A stretch of 64,000 bases of DNA from NCBI GenBank assembly GCA_038049695.1, contig CP142452.1, positions 93,503,501-93,567,500 of the forward strand. The letters are read 5' to 3'. The notes beneath the pieces are model-generated. The model worked only from the letters and a program-made list of their open reading frames with translations, searched no databases and was not told where the DNA came from. Of this stretch, positions 12,301 to 22,500 are shown in pieces (the first letter of the stretch is position 1; every line of letters starts with the position of its first letter). The DNA comes from Cinnamomum chago. Taxonomy: Eukaryota; Streptophyta; Magnoliopsida; Laurales; Lauraceae. Position numbers and translations under genes: made by a program.

Positions 12301-14475
12301 AGGATTGTAATCCCTTCTCAGGGATAAGTTCTATTGATTAATAAAATTTGCTATTGAGTTTTCTCTTGGTCATGTGTCTGTGGTGTGAGACCAAGACGGT
12401 TTTGGATCCCATGGATCCCTATCCCTAAGCCTTTGGCTTGGAGATAAGCCCGTTGGCTATTCTCCCCTTCCCTACGCTGCATCATTAACACACCCCTTGA
12501 ATGGGACATTGTTCGAATTCGCAACCCACGCTTGCCTACCCACACAATACGTGCCTGCCTATGCGACCTATAGGAACAACACCTCCTTGGGGTTCAAATT
12601 TGAGACCTAGCATGGCTCTGATACCATGTTAAGTACGACCAGCCAATACATCCCAACTAATACGTTCTCGTGATACACTAAAGATTACTTGGTTTTTTTC
12701 CCCCAATGCCAATATTTGTTTTTGTCCTGGAAATTAAAACAATAAAACATAAAAAGGGCGGTAACGTAATTTGTGTCATTTCATCCAAAAAGTGGTTCTT
12801 GGTTGGTAGGTAAAATTTTAAATTAAGACCCAAATGTTTAACAGTGGAAATTAGGGTGATCCAGTCCAGTTCAACTGTTAAATAATATCACTCCTATTGA
12901 AATCAAACTTAGATGCATGATAAACAAGTTTTTCTCTGATCTGAAAAAATACTTCGTATGGCCTTGCTTCTGACATTGCATTAATTTCTTCATTTATGTT
13001 TCCCAAGGTGTCTCCTTGTTACTTTGGGCATGTTTGTGCAGCTGCTTCTCTGCAGAAAAAGTATGGAAAGCGTGCAAACTGGAAATGCTTTTCCGCAACA
13101 AAAAAAGTTTCACATTTGGTGCGGCCCCTTCTCAACAAGGAAAGTGGAAAAATGAACTAAATTTTCCACAATTATGCGGAAAAGCATTTCCCCGAACCTG
13201 TTTTCCGCAGCACTGTACAAATATACCTTTAATCTCAAACACGTGGGAGGAATCATGGGGTCCTGAATTTAAGGGAACTATATTTCTTGATCCTCTGTTT
13301 CCTTAATATGTGGGACTTCTATTGGTGGTTCTTACCAATTTTATAAAATTGGGATCTCTAAAACTGTGATATTTAAAGCTCTATACATCATCTTTTGCTG
13401 TGAAGTTATTGAAGATTATCCATTTGATTGATAAATTAATATTATCTCATTCTAACTTCTGATTTTTCCACCCAAATTTTCATTATAGGTCAAGGCCGAG
13501 AAAGATAAGCCGCTTTAATGGATGCATAATAGAGTCAAAGAAGATATTACTCAGGCTTCAAGGGTTTATTCAAAATTTGATACTCATTTACAAAGAAATC
13601 AAATGACTAGAAAAAAAAGGGATCAAGTCCATCGCTCAGTTTTAAATAGAATCATGGGTCCATGTCTATATCCTTTTATAAAAAAATTGAGAAGCATAAA
13701 TATAATTAAATTAATAAATAAAAAGCTATTAGAAAAGGGTAATCAAAACTAAGATTCAAATAACTTCCCATAAGATTCAATTTAAATCATAAATCTTTAA
13801 GATTTTGAGTCTTGATACAATGGTCTGTACCAATGAATATTGCAAGCCTCAGCATGGATGGGTATTGCTTAAAAATTGACTGGCAGCCTACAAATAGTTA
13901 AAGGATCACAATGGCCCAGAAAGAAAATGATTAAATTAAAAAGAATATGGATATTTTCTGTGCTTCCATCATTTACAGTAGGCCAATCATTTAAACCCTT
14001 TAGACATCCAAATATTTGTCCATATGGGCCACCTACATGTATGGACTTGACAGTTCACCTCTAATTTCTACCAGAAAGATATTGGTAATTTTCACGGGTT
14101 CATGGGATTTTTTGTTTTGATAAAATTCAATGAAGCCATATGGACCTGCTATAACCTTAACCTGTTTGGAACATGGGTTAGATGTTTGGGAGACTTAATT
14201 GGATGGCTGATCGATCGGAAAAAGGCCTGCATCAAAGTGGAGCTATCATGGTAAATTATATTTACAGGTAGTTTTCTTTTCCAACTTTCTCTCGGTTTTT
14301 TTTTTTTTTTTTTTCATGAAATTGCTGTGTATTTACTTCTGATGAATGAGACTCAAAAGACATGCAGAAAAGTTTTGAATCAACAAAAATTTTCAGGTTG
14401 GACAAGATAGAAGAGAATGCGCAGTCATATTTCAGTACTGGACAAATCCACCAGATGTCATCTGCTGAGTCTTGA
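1162..14475 (+). CDS. MLYCD: Malonyl-CoA decarboxylase (15 coding exons)
   Basis: Converts malonyl-CoA to acetyl-CoA and CO2; in plants it acts in mitochondria and/or peroxisomes, disposing of malonate and tuning fatty-acid metabolism. I joined exons 1162-1272, 1562-1722, 1855-1945, 2507-2630, 2731-2914, 4579-4723, 4802-4892, 6387-6445, 6533-6610, 7234-7317, 8709-8896, 10887-11015, 11567-11639, 14182-14267 and 14397-14475. All have GT-AG borders and matching phases, giving 1683 nt (560 aa). Family signatures in order: GYFSL...RRKVLLVLAREY (about 121-140), HPISNLLDLKRRLGVGRRCF (about 274-293), LIFIEVAL, FYSISSTQ, LSPIPGF (about 381-387), YLLQEKKRGRALDPVANFHL (483-502), and LNWMADRSEKGL. Ser382 and His501 fit the Ser-His catalytic pair known for this family (my assignment). 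The N-terminus is basic and could be a mitochondrial presequence; a poly-Ser run (residues about 66-79) comes from a TCA/TCG repeat. There is no SKL-type peroxisomal signal at the C-terminus (ends SAES). Start chosen as the first ATG in frame. Confidence 0.93.
3587..3620 (-). mobile_element. 3' terminal fragment of an RTE-type LINE
   Basis: In intron 5 of the decarboxylase gene. Read on the minus strand, it carries the conserved 3' end of plant RTE elements (TAGTTGGGACAAGGCTTTGATGATGA). The same tail recurs at 5709, 26970, 40770, 43370 and 61490. Only the last few dozen bases of the element are present. Confidence 0.6.
3820..4480 (+). mobile_element. L1-type LINE 3' remnant (RNase H domain), in intron 5
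   Basis: Translated pieces resemble the RNase H domain at the end of plant L1-like ORF2: WSPSPVSELKFNVEG...RGKLG...IGG (3940-4030), then a shifted frame with LIVEGDSSNAISWIV (about 4120-4165) and PWRL. It aligns with the better copy at 21409-22701. Several frameshifts and stops make it dead. The non-coding tail runs to about 4480. An 11-bp match (CATCTGAATTG) at 3123 and at about 4490 might be a target duplication, but the 5' border is not convincing. Confidence 0.7.
5709..5960 (-). mobile_element. 5'-truncated RTE-type LINE fragment, in intron 7
   Basis: Minus strand. It begins on the plus strand with ATCATCATCAAAGCCTTGTC, the complement of the RTE 3' tail, and continues about 250 bases into the element (gtcggctacatgaa, then a stretch related to the end of RTE ORF2). 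There is no usable reading frame. Lies in decarboxylase intron 7 (4893-6386). Confidence 0.65.
6039..6159. mobile_element. Hairpin MITE inside a TA microsatellite, in intron 7
   Basis: A 121-bp element made almost wholly of two inverted arms: 6039-6085 and 6112-6159 are near-perfect reverse complements (about 47 bp), with a short loop. It lies within TA repeats (6022-6037 and 6174-6212). After the right arm, AGGAGCATCTCCC (6162-6174) repeats the first bases of the left arm, perhaps the start of a second copy. No coding capacity. This layout resembles Micron-type MITEs, which are known to sit in TA microsatellites. Confidence 0.85.
6456..6500. repeat. (CT)n microsatellite filling intron 8
   Basis: About 22 CT units starting 10 bases after the donor of an 87-bp intron (6446-6532) in the decarboxylase gene. 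Roughly half of the intron is this tract, so its length variation changes intron size directly and may serve as an extended polypyrimidine stretch. Confidence 0.9.
8907..9745 (-). mobile_element. 5'-truncated L1-type LINE, RNase H end, in intron 11
   Basis: On the minus strand the RNase H domain reads MFMLNFDGSVIGNTGRTGIG (about 9697-9640), is broken by a MITE (9366-9550), then resumes as SVNKAELLALRMGL, LLVEGDSF and VKRQANGTAR down to about 9050. A T-rich run at 8908-8924 on the plus strand is the element's poly(A) tail. The order and motifs match the LINE at 21409-22701. It lies antisense within intron 11 of the decarboxylase gene (8897-10886), with its tail only about 11 bases after the donor. 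Confidence 0.8.
9366..9550. mobile_element. 185-bp MITE with 51-bp inverted arms, nested in a LINE
   Basis: Arms 9366-9416 and 9500-9550 are near-perfect reverse complements (about 51 bp, few mismatches). It is flanked by TA repeats (9331-9365 and 9551-9567). Outside those lie near-identical direct repeats AACTGAGCACCTACC (9311-9325) and AACTGAGCAACTACT (9569-9583). In the LINE protein this shows as a duplicated CSV segment, so the duplication arose with the insertion. Confidence 0.88.
9746..10886. other. Rest of intron 11 of the decarboxylase gene
   Basis: No gene seen. The stretch from 10440 to 10600 (ggtaacaaaaactttcatta followed by purine-rich sequence) resembles the reverse complement of an L1-like 3' tail, also seen near 11365 and 46890. 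A C-rich/CA-rich patch lies at 10570-10610. Confidence 0.4.
12011..12653 (-). mobile_element. LTR-retrotransposon or TRIM-like remnant, in intron 13
   Basis: A primer-binding site complementary to initiator tRNA-Met reads TGGTATCAGAGCC on the minus strand (12626-12614). It is preceded by an LTR end ...GGCTGGTCGTACTTAACA. A second copy of that LTR end lies at 12011-12040 (minus ...GGCTAGTCGGACTTGACA). Between them are only about 600 bases without coding sequence, including a TATA-like ctatataaagg and an aataaa on the plus strand. The second LTR match stops after about 25 bases, so one LTR is deleted. Orientation rests on the primer site alone. Confidence 0.55.
13031..13222. mobile_element. MITE-like inverted repeat, in intron 13
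   Basis: A perfect 17-bp inverted pair (13081-13097 and 13175-13191, GGAAATGCTTTTCCGCA) sits inside weaker outer arms (TTTGTGCAGCTGC-type at about 13032 and its complement ending near 13222). The size, near 190 bp, and hairpin form suggest a non-autonomous DNA transposon; a target duplication is not clear. Confidence 0.6.
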
Positions 14476-16426
14476 GGTGATTCCCTATATGATTCTTGTA
14501 GCCACTGAATTCCAGAGATGCAGTTCCAGAAAATGCTGGTTGTTACCATTTTGGGTGTGGCATTTTGTGTCAGATTTCTTAATAGATGTACATTTTAGTT
14601 AGTTTGATAGGATAAGGCTCTGATCATATGAATGATGGTGTCATGACTACTTTCAAATGGACTTGATCTTGCAGGCCTAGCCATCACAGTGAAGACTTTA
14701 TATGAGCAATGTGTTTGTAATTATTATATTTCCCAGACCCAGCATTTGACCTGAAGAAGTCCCTGATATTGCAATGGCATTGCAGGAGTCAGAGGAACCT
14801 TGAAGATAGGAGTACAGATTGGAAAGTTTGAGGAATTAACTTAAATCATGACATACCTGCATTTTCTTTTTATATCTTGATATTCCAAATCTGAAATATC
14901 TTTGTATGAACTCGCAAAATTACATCGAGTATTTCTGCTTCAGGAATTCCAAGCCATAGGAAGCAAGCTGCATGTATAGTATATCTCCACAAAAATCAGA
15001 ACCTCTCACTCTTGGGCCCCACTGTGGATAAAACGTGGCCCAAACACATAAAGACCGGAAAATGTTGGCTCACACTCTTGGATCGAAAAAGAAAGAAATG
15101 CTGAATGGTTCATGTTCAAAGGGTTCAACAGGAATAATTGAATGGTTAAGTTTGTCCAATAAGGATTCTGTTTGGACCAATTCCATCCAAACCCATGATG
15201 GGGCCCTTGACACGGATGGTTTCTATTGATGATCACATATGCGCCATGCTGCAGCATGCTCTTTGAACGCATGCCAAGGAGTACGTGGTGATGTAATGCA
15301 GCAGAACTTGCAAGGAAATGGCTCAAGTATGCCATGCACTTCATAGTGGCACGTACAGCATGGATGCATTCACAAGGTAGGCCACAAGTGTATTGAATCA
15401 CAGATTGTGCATCGTATGACTGTGATACTGATTCTTAATAAGAATTCCCAGATAGATATCCGTCTTTCATCTTAACATAACCATCATTACACAGGTTTTC
15501 AAATTGGATTCTTAAGTTTTTAACCTCAAATATTGTAGTGTTTAGAATTAGTTCTAGTGAAGGAAGGAGGCTTGCATGCCAAACATCAGGTGAGTTTATA
15601 GAAAATATCTGGTAATTTATAGGACACTCAATTTGTTATTAGCGTGTAACATAGCTGGTTTTGAAATGCTAGTTATCGCAGGGGCTGTAGATAGTAATTA
15701 TCTTACAGGCTTGTCAAGAGGAATTATAGGACCAGATTTCAAAAATCTTTGCTTGAGTTTTCACTTCAGTTTGTGCCAGTGCGGTCCATGATTTATTCAT
15801 CCAAACAATGGTAAATGCCCCATCTTGAATTGTTATATGATCAGAAATCTATCAAATTGAAGATCCTTGCCACTCAGCTTTGCCCTTTTTTCAACAGAAC
15901 ATTTCACCTCTTTACCTGCAGCATTTCTTCTTTGCTGACTAGATGGGCGGCTGGAATTGAAACATATAATACAAATATTAGATATGACTCGTGTGTAGTT
16001 TTTATGACCTTTTGATGGGCATGGCCGAGTCTTATAATGGGTGAACAATCTCCTCATTTATTAATTAGCACATACAAAACATGGTGATGAAATCAACCCT
16101 TTCAATCAGAGTTTTCTTTGGGATGAACCCAAGCAGAGAAATCAGCCCCTGGATCGTCAAGATTCTTTTGATGCGGATGCCCAAGGTACTACACTTCATT
16201 AGATTTTCTTTCATGTGTCGTGTCATTACTAGCCAATGTTGATATATTGCAAAATATTAGAATGGAATCTTACTAGATCTTGATGAGTCTCCTTTTTTCT
16301 TGTTTAATAAAATCAACATTAAAATGATGAACATTGACTAAAGAAAAATATATACAGATCTTTATATCATTTCATATCTATCAAAATGAAGACCCCTTAA
16401 TTTTTAACCCCAATTGAACATATGAT

Positions 16427-16479
<53 letters not shown>

Positions 16480-16755
16480 TTACATTCCGCACATATGGGC
16501 TCATCTTCCAAGTGATCCACATTGTTCATCTGGTGGGAGCCTTACTAATTAACCAATAGACCAAGACTCATATATAGGTAGATCTTTTGGCTATTGAATA
16601 TGAATGGTTGAATATATTCATCATTCATGTAGTAGCTATCGGAATGATCAAATGGTTGAGATTAGCTATCACTAATAGGCCAGATGGCCAAATGAACAAT
16701 ATGGACTAGACATGTCGGCCCCGGCCCATACAAGAGTAAAGATGCATTCTTGTCT
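14476..16755. other. 3' flank of the decarboxylase gene and intergenic space
   Basis: The first few hundred bases should be the decarboxylase 3' untranslated region; I could not choose a polyadenylation site. No further gene is recognisable on either strand. The stretch contains an (AG)n tract at 16433-16477. Two open frames here (15006-15401 minus, 15815-16015 plus) show no family resemblance. Confidence 0.5.
16433..16477. repeat. (AG)n microsatellite
   Basis: About 22 uninterrupted AG units, 280 bases downstream of the STIG1-like stop codon. Confidence 0.95.
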
Positions 16756-17340
16756 TCAAGGCGGCATTGGAGGAGGATAGGAATTGGGGATCTTAGGATG
16801 ATCGGGAGGGAAAGGAATGGGAAAGATGAAGGGAGGGAGAGGAAGAGCATAACCACACAAGCCATATGAGCAAAGGTTGCCCAAGTTGCATCGGTGAAAG
16901 CAGTTGCCGCAATGGAAGGGATTAGTGTTGGTGTTCATGCACAGCCCATTGCAGCACTGCCATCCGAAAGGGCACCGAACACCACACACCCCACAATTGT
17001 TCTCGTCCGAGCTCACTTCCACGCACCTGTTCCTGCAGCACATCCTCTTCTCCCTCTGTCTCTCTCCATTACTTAATGATGATGATGATGATTCCACCTG
17101 GTTGCATGTCCATGGCCGGTTCCAGCACCCAGTACTTGCTCTAGGTCTGAGGTACATCTCCTTGGCCACCTTCTTCAGCCATGCCGACCCATTTGGTCCC
17201 CTCTGGCTCTGCCTACTTTCCTCTCTTCCTATTGCCATTACCAAATCCTTATTTGGACTGACAGTACTACTCATTGTTGGGTTTGGGTATGCAAGCAACG
17301 CAAACACTAGTAGAGAGATTTTGAATAGTGGAAGCGGCAT
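16756..17340 (-). CDS. STIG1-like secreted cysteine-rich protein
   Basis: A complete intronless 194-aa protein of the STIG1 family: small secreted apoplastic peptides, first known from stigma exudate and linked to pollen-tube growth and reproductive tissues. Residues 1-24 form a hydrophobic signal peptide (MPLPLFKISLLVFALLAYPN). A basic linker follows, with the family motif around ARRPRAST-GCWNRPW at about 64-76 (here LRPRASTGCWNRPW). The Cys-rich domain spans 72-162 with 16 cysteines, including CCRNRCVEV (101-109), NNCGVCGVRC, CCNGLCMNT, HCGNCFHRC and LCGYA. An acidic/serine insert lies at 82-92 and a Pro-rich tail at 168-194, longer than usual for the family. ATG 17340 is the only start that supplies the signal peptide. 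I assign the family with confidence; the exact tissue role is not visible. Confidence 0.93.
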   Translation of the reverse strand: MPLPLFKISLLVFALLAYPNPTMSSTVSPNKDLVMAIGREESRQSQRGPNGSAWLKKVAKEMYLRPRASTGCWNRPWTCNQVESSSSSLSNGERQREKRMCCRNRCVEVSSDENNCGVCGVRCPFGWQCCNGLCMNTNTNPFHCGNCFHRCNLGNLCSYGLCGYALPLPPFIFPIPFPPDHPKIPNSYPPPMPP

Positions 17341-19513
17341 TTTTTTTTTTTATGTAGCTTGTGGGGTTTGAGGTGGGGAAGTAGAGTAATACTGGTGCAT
17401 GAATGGGGAGAGACGTGTGTGGAGTAAGGAATTAGAAGGTTCCTGGGAGGGGAGGGGTGAGCGTTATATCACATTTAACGCATAAGGTGGCGGTGTAAAG
17501 GGTGATGGAATAATACATCATGTGTTGTGTTGGTTAAAGGTATGGAGGTGAATTTGATTGGTCTGGAATTGGTTTGTGTTGAAGGCGCGTCATGGCATGC
17601 CATTCGACTGCCATGTATCGTGAGCTTCTCTCTCTCTTCAAAGTCCTCGCGCCAACTAGAAAACGTGAGTGAGGTCTTTCATGTTCATAAATGTTAATTC
17701 ATCTTGGCATAAGCAGCCAGAGATAATTTGCACCTTCATGTATAAAGCTTACAAACAAGAACCATTATGATCACGAGGAGCTGGCTTGAATAGTGATAGG
17801 GATTGACTGTCTAGGTTTTTTGTATAGGGCATTTCACAATACACTAGATTTTTTTTTTTTTAATTGTTGTTCTCTTATAAATTTGATATTTAGGCTACAT
17901 GGGTCCATGGTGGGACCCACGTGTCGGACAATGTAGATCGGAGCTTATAACATTAATTATGGCAAGGGGTTGCCACCAATTTTTCTATGCTGGGAAACCA
18001 ACAATAGGGGGACGAGGTCTCGTCAAATTAAGATTTGGAGGTTTTTGTAGATGGACCAAAGTTAATCATGCACTATATCTTGAAAAACTTAAAAAAGACT
18101 TTACTGGCCTTGGCTGCCGCAAGCTAACTAAGTCACGGATTGGTGAGTGAGCTAAATATAGAAGGCTATAGAAATAGACGATGCTTGCTCTGAATCATTA
18201 GACAAGAGCCAAGATGGAGAAACCCTCCAACTCCCAAGATTATACCCATCCATCCTCCAGGAGGGCCACTGGCCACACCATGTAGATGGTCTAGCACTCA
18301 ACATCTGCTGATGCCTGCTCGACATGACAAGCTAGCCAGTCTAGTCTGTACTCTCTTACAATGGACGTCCTTGCCTTGGATGCATGTGTCACCGCATCCA
18401 AGCCACCATTTGGCAGCGAAAAAATGAGCTGGGATCGTACCTTACATATGATTTTAGCGACCAGACTTCTCAAGCAGTCAAGTCTCACACCTTAAACATA
18501 CAAGCGAGATGACCAGGTCCAACACTCCGTATTGGCCACATATTTCACATGTAAGATGGATAATCTTCGTCATCTTAGCGAGCTCTGGTTTGGTTCTAGT
18601 CTTTTCAAATGTAAGCCTGTTTGGAACCTTATAACAGATTAACAGGGTTGCCATGTTCTCCCTTACATGTTTAAGTCTAATTCCTTACAACCCTCTTTAC
18701 TTTACTTGAATTGGTTATGGCAAAAAATCAAAATCAACTGCAAAAGAATGCAAGTAATTCATTTGCTTAGTTACCTGTACTCAGTTCATAAAGATCCAGA
18801 CTGGCCTTGGGGTAATTTTGGGGCCCACGGCAAGTCGGCCTCAATGCAATTGCATTCAATCAGAAATTGGGGCACAACTCTAAAGTAGAAAAGCCAAACA
18901 AAACAAGTTGGGCTACAGCCATCATAAACGAAGCTATTTGACATAACGCCACATTCTATGCAAAAATGCAGCATTTTGATATGCAACCACTGTATCCAGC
19001 CTAGCCATACTGTATCATCATAAGGGCCACAAAATGGAACCCATGGCCTAAAAGTCACATTGATAAGAAAACCCATTTGTCTTAACTGGAAGCCAGCAGA
19101 CATAAAGTTAATGCAAAGTTGGCCACCGCATCGGCTCAAATGTGCATAGTTCCCCAGTTGTTGGCTCAATAGGCCATGGACCATTATAATGTATGATACA
19201 AAAGTTCAGACACCCGGGGTCACCAGAAACTGATAATTTACTGCTGCATATTCCCCAAAAGTGCCACTATGTAGGAAATGTCTGTTGTTGACTTGTAAAT
19301 GCACAAGATATCTACTTTTATAAGCCACATCCTAAACTGCCCAAGATATGAAAATTGATCAGGTCCTATAAAACCGAAAGCAAATACAACAGCAGATGTT
19401 GTACAAGCTCGCACACAACAGAAACCGTAGCAATGTTCATTCACCTCAGCATAAAGTGCTTCAAAGTAGCATGGAAATACGAAATAAGAAATGGATGTTG
19501 TTCAATGCTTCCT
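17341..19513. other. Intergenic region between STIG1-like and RTE1 genes
   Basis: The first part (17341 upward) is the promoter side of the minus-strand STIG1-like gene. The part just below 19514 should be the 3' untranslated region of RTE1. An open frame at 18786-19184 (minus) has no recognisable family and lies where that untranslated region is expected, so I do not call it. Confidence 0.45.
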
Positions 19514-22500
19514 TCAGTCACATTCAATCAGGCTCTTGATACAGTAAGAACCCAAGAGGAACCAACCAATAAGAAGAAGGGAGAATGATGCCCACCCAAC
19601 AAGGAATGCCCATCCGGCCACCCAAACCCCCAAGCAGACAACTGCAACAAATGGAAAGAAAGATCTGACCACCGACATGCTGTCCACCCATTGCCCCTTC
19701 CATAGGATCAGAGCCCCCAAATTGACAACATTCCACCCTAAAGAACCACCATAGGAAACCCGATTTAGACAGTTGGCAATGAAAGAATGGCAGTTGCAGG
19801 TGAATAGATTGTAAGACTTGTGCTGATAGTGTTGCATGCTCAACCAAAGCGCATCATCCCATGATATAGATGCCCCCTTCTCTGTATGCTTATACCCATG
19901 CTTGCATGTGTGCCCGGCCAAATTTGGTGGAAAACAGCACTGTCCATGTTTTATCACAAACCAAAAAAAAAAAAATTAAAGAAATAGCAGAGGCTACAAT
20001 TGCCAAATTAATAATAGTAATTGAAATAGCAGAGGCTACAATTGCCAAATTAATAATCGTATTTTCAAGAGATTAAGCTGCAGGCATCAAACCAAAAAGA
20101 GGACAGTCATGGGAAAACCTTTTAGCAATCCAATAAACAGCGCATACAACCACAGGACTGCATTGTCAACTGCCAATTAGATCCGAACTCTCGATAATTT
20201 CAAGCACTGAAAGCCTCCCTTCCAAATATTTGTTTCTCGTGTTGCGTGGAGGTAGATCATTTATTTATTTATTGTGTTGTGGCTCAAATTATTTGGTGTA
20301 ATTCTTTTCCTCATTCTTTTCCAGACCTTGTAGAAGGTTGTTCTAAAGGTCTGTTTCTAATTAGAGGCCAAATTCTACAGAAAAGTCTTAGTTTCCAATT
20401 AGAGGCCAAATTCTATGGAAAAGTCTTACTGTAGGCTATTGCATGGGGAGTGGAAAGAGAGGAATAAAATAAATTTCTTTACTAAGGGCACTCAAAAACA
20501 AAATTATAGCTTGGATTTTCCAATGGGGACTCTAAGCAAATGAGTCGAAAGGAATTTACTTTTTGGACCTTGAGAGAAAGCTCCTCAAACTCATAAAGAA
20601 ATCCATTACATTGATTAGGAAGGATCCTTAGCATTTCCCTTTAAAAGGCAATGGAGGCTAAATGAGGAATCTTCTTGGAAAGCAGCACTTCAAGAGAATT
20701 GGAGGGACCCGTTAAAATGATAAAGGGAAATTGGCCTTGGCCTTTCTGGGCCATGTGGCATTTGTAATTCAAACAAGGCTGAAACTGCCGCAATAAAATA
20801 AGGGCCTAGAACTTTTGAAGAGTTTTTTTTTGGAGACTCAGCAGATGCATATTCAGTCACTGTGATTAAATCAGCAGAAGGATGTTCTTGTTCACTGTTG
20901 AATAAGAATCGATTGTTTAAGAGATCAAACAATGGACTTGCTCTACAAATGCAGAATTTGTGCATTTCCAAAGGTTGGAATGGAAAGGCCAATTCTCCTA
21001 GCTAAAGCTGGAGCTACCAAGTTGCAAATTTGTTACAGGAAGCTTTCTTATTTTGTAATTTTCAATTATTTGCTGATCTAACTCCCAACCCATTCAATTC
21101 AATAGAGCACTTATCCATTCTTGTGATTCCCAGCCCTGTGGTACAGCTAAATAGGCTCAATGATCTCTTTCTTTGATAGGCCAACCCGGCACTCCACGTG
21201 GTTATATCCGTACATGTACTGACTTGCTAGTCATTATGGACCTACTGGCATGGCGAGGCGAAGGTGGGAAGCAACTACGAAGTTTTGCAGACTCAACAAG
21301 TTGCTTCACTTATAGAATAGAATGCAACCAAGGTAGCTTGCTTACTCTCCTAGTAGCGTGCATTGGATGGAGGCATTGGTTAAAAATTCTTTAATAAAAT
21401 TTCACCATTATTGTTAGAGGAGGTTCAATATGGGGAGTTCTTGAGTCTTCTTTCCAATGTATTACTGTGCAGGGATTACAAGGACACTCGGATTTGGAAA
21501 CCTTCCTTATCTGAAGAGTTCTCAGCTAGAGCTTTTCACTTGGCCTTGGAGGGGAACCATACCTCTAGTGGGGTTCGTTCCTCTCCGGGTTGAGGTCTTC
21601 TGTTGGTTTGTTGCTGCAGCAAAGGTATCTACGGCAGACAATTTGAGAAGGAGAGGATTGACAACGTTTCGCATCTCCGACATTTGTGTGAAGTGTCATA
21701 AGAAAGAAGAAACAGTGAACCACCTTTTTCTTCACTGTGAAGTTGCAGCAGGTATATGGGGTTATTTCTTTGGCAGGTGTGTAGTAGCTTGGTGCAGTTT
21801 GGAGAATATTGTAGATGCGGAAGAGTCTTGGGCAAGAGGTCCATTTGTTGGATGTGGGCATATGCTGTGGAGGTTGATTCCTTTTGCTATTCTTTGGTAC
21901 ATTTGGAAAGAAAGAAATGACAGAATTTTTAGAAATGTCTCCTCTACTTCAGAAGAGTTGGTTGCCTCGATCTCTTTGATGATTGCTAATTGGGCTTTGG
22001 TTAGAAAGGAGTTCTCGAATTTTAGTCTCAATGACATAATAGTCAATTGGGAAGCTTGTATGATGTGTGGTCATTTTAAGGTGAGGAAGTCCGTTCATTG
22101 GTCTCCTCCCCCTCTTGGTGTTCTTAAGTTCAACGTCGATGGAGCTGCTAGAGGTAAACCGGGGCCAGCAGGAATTGGCGGAGTACTTCGAAATAGTAAG
22201 GGAGGGGTTTTATTCATGTTCTCCAAGCATGCAGGGTTTGTGACTCTAATTAAGCAGAGGTTTTAGCGATTTTGGAAGCTCTTCGTTGCTTCTCTAGAAA
22301 CTTTCATGGTGTTCTTATTGTGGAGAGTGACTCATCTAATGCGATCGCTTGGGTGACTAATCGGAAGAGGAACCCATGGAGATTTCAATTCCTCTTTAAT
22401 GAAATTCGGGCTTTATCTTCCTCAATCAATGTTCACTTTCGCCATGAGCTTAGATTAGCCAACTACTTTGCCGATGCTTTAGCTAAACAGGGGATTGAGA

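Noticed and set aside
15006-15401. 131-codon minus-strand frame downstream of malonyl-CoA decarboxylase
   Set aside because: No domain or signal seen; composition like random intergenic sequence.
18786-19184. 132-codon minus-strand frame near the RTE1 3' end
   Set aside because: No recognisable family; it falls where the RTE1 3' untranslated region is expected.
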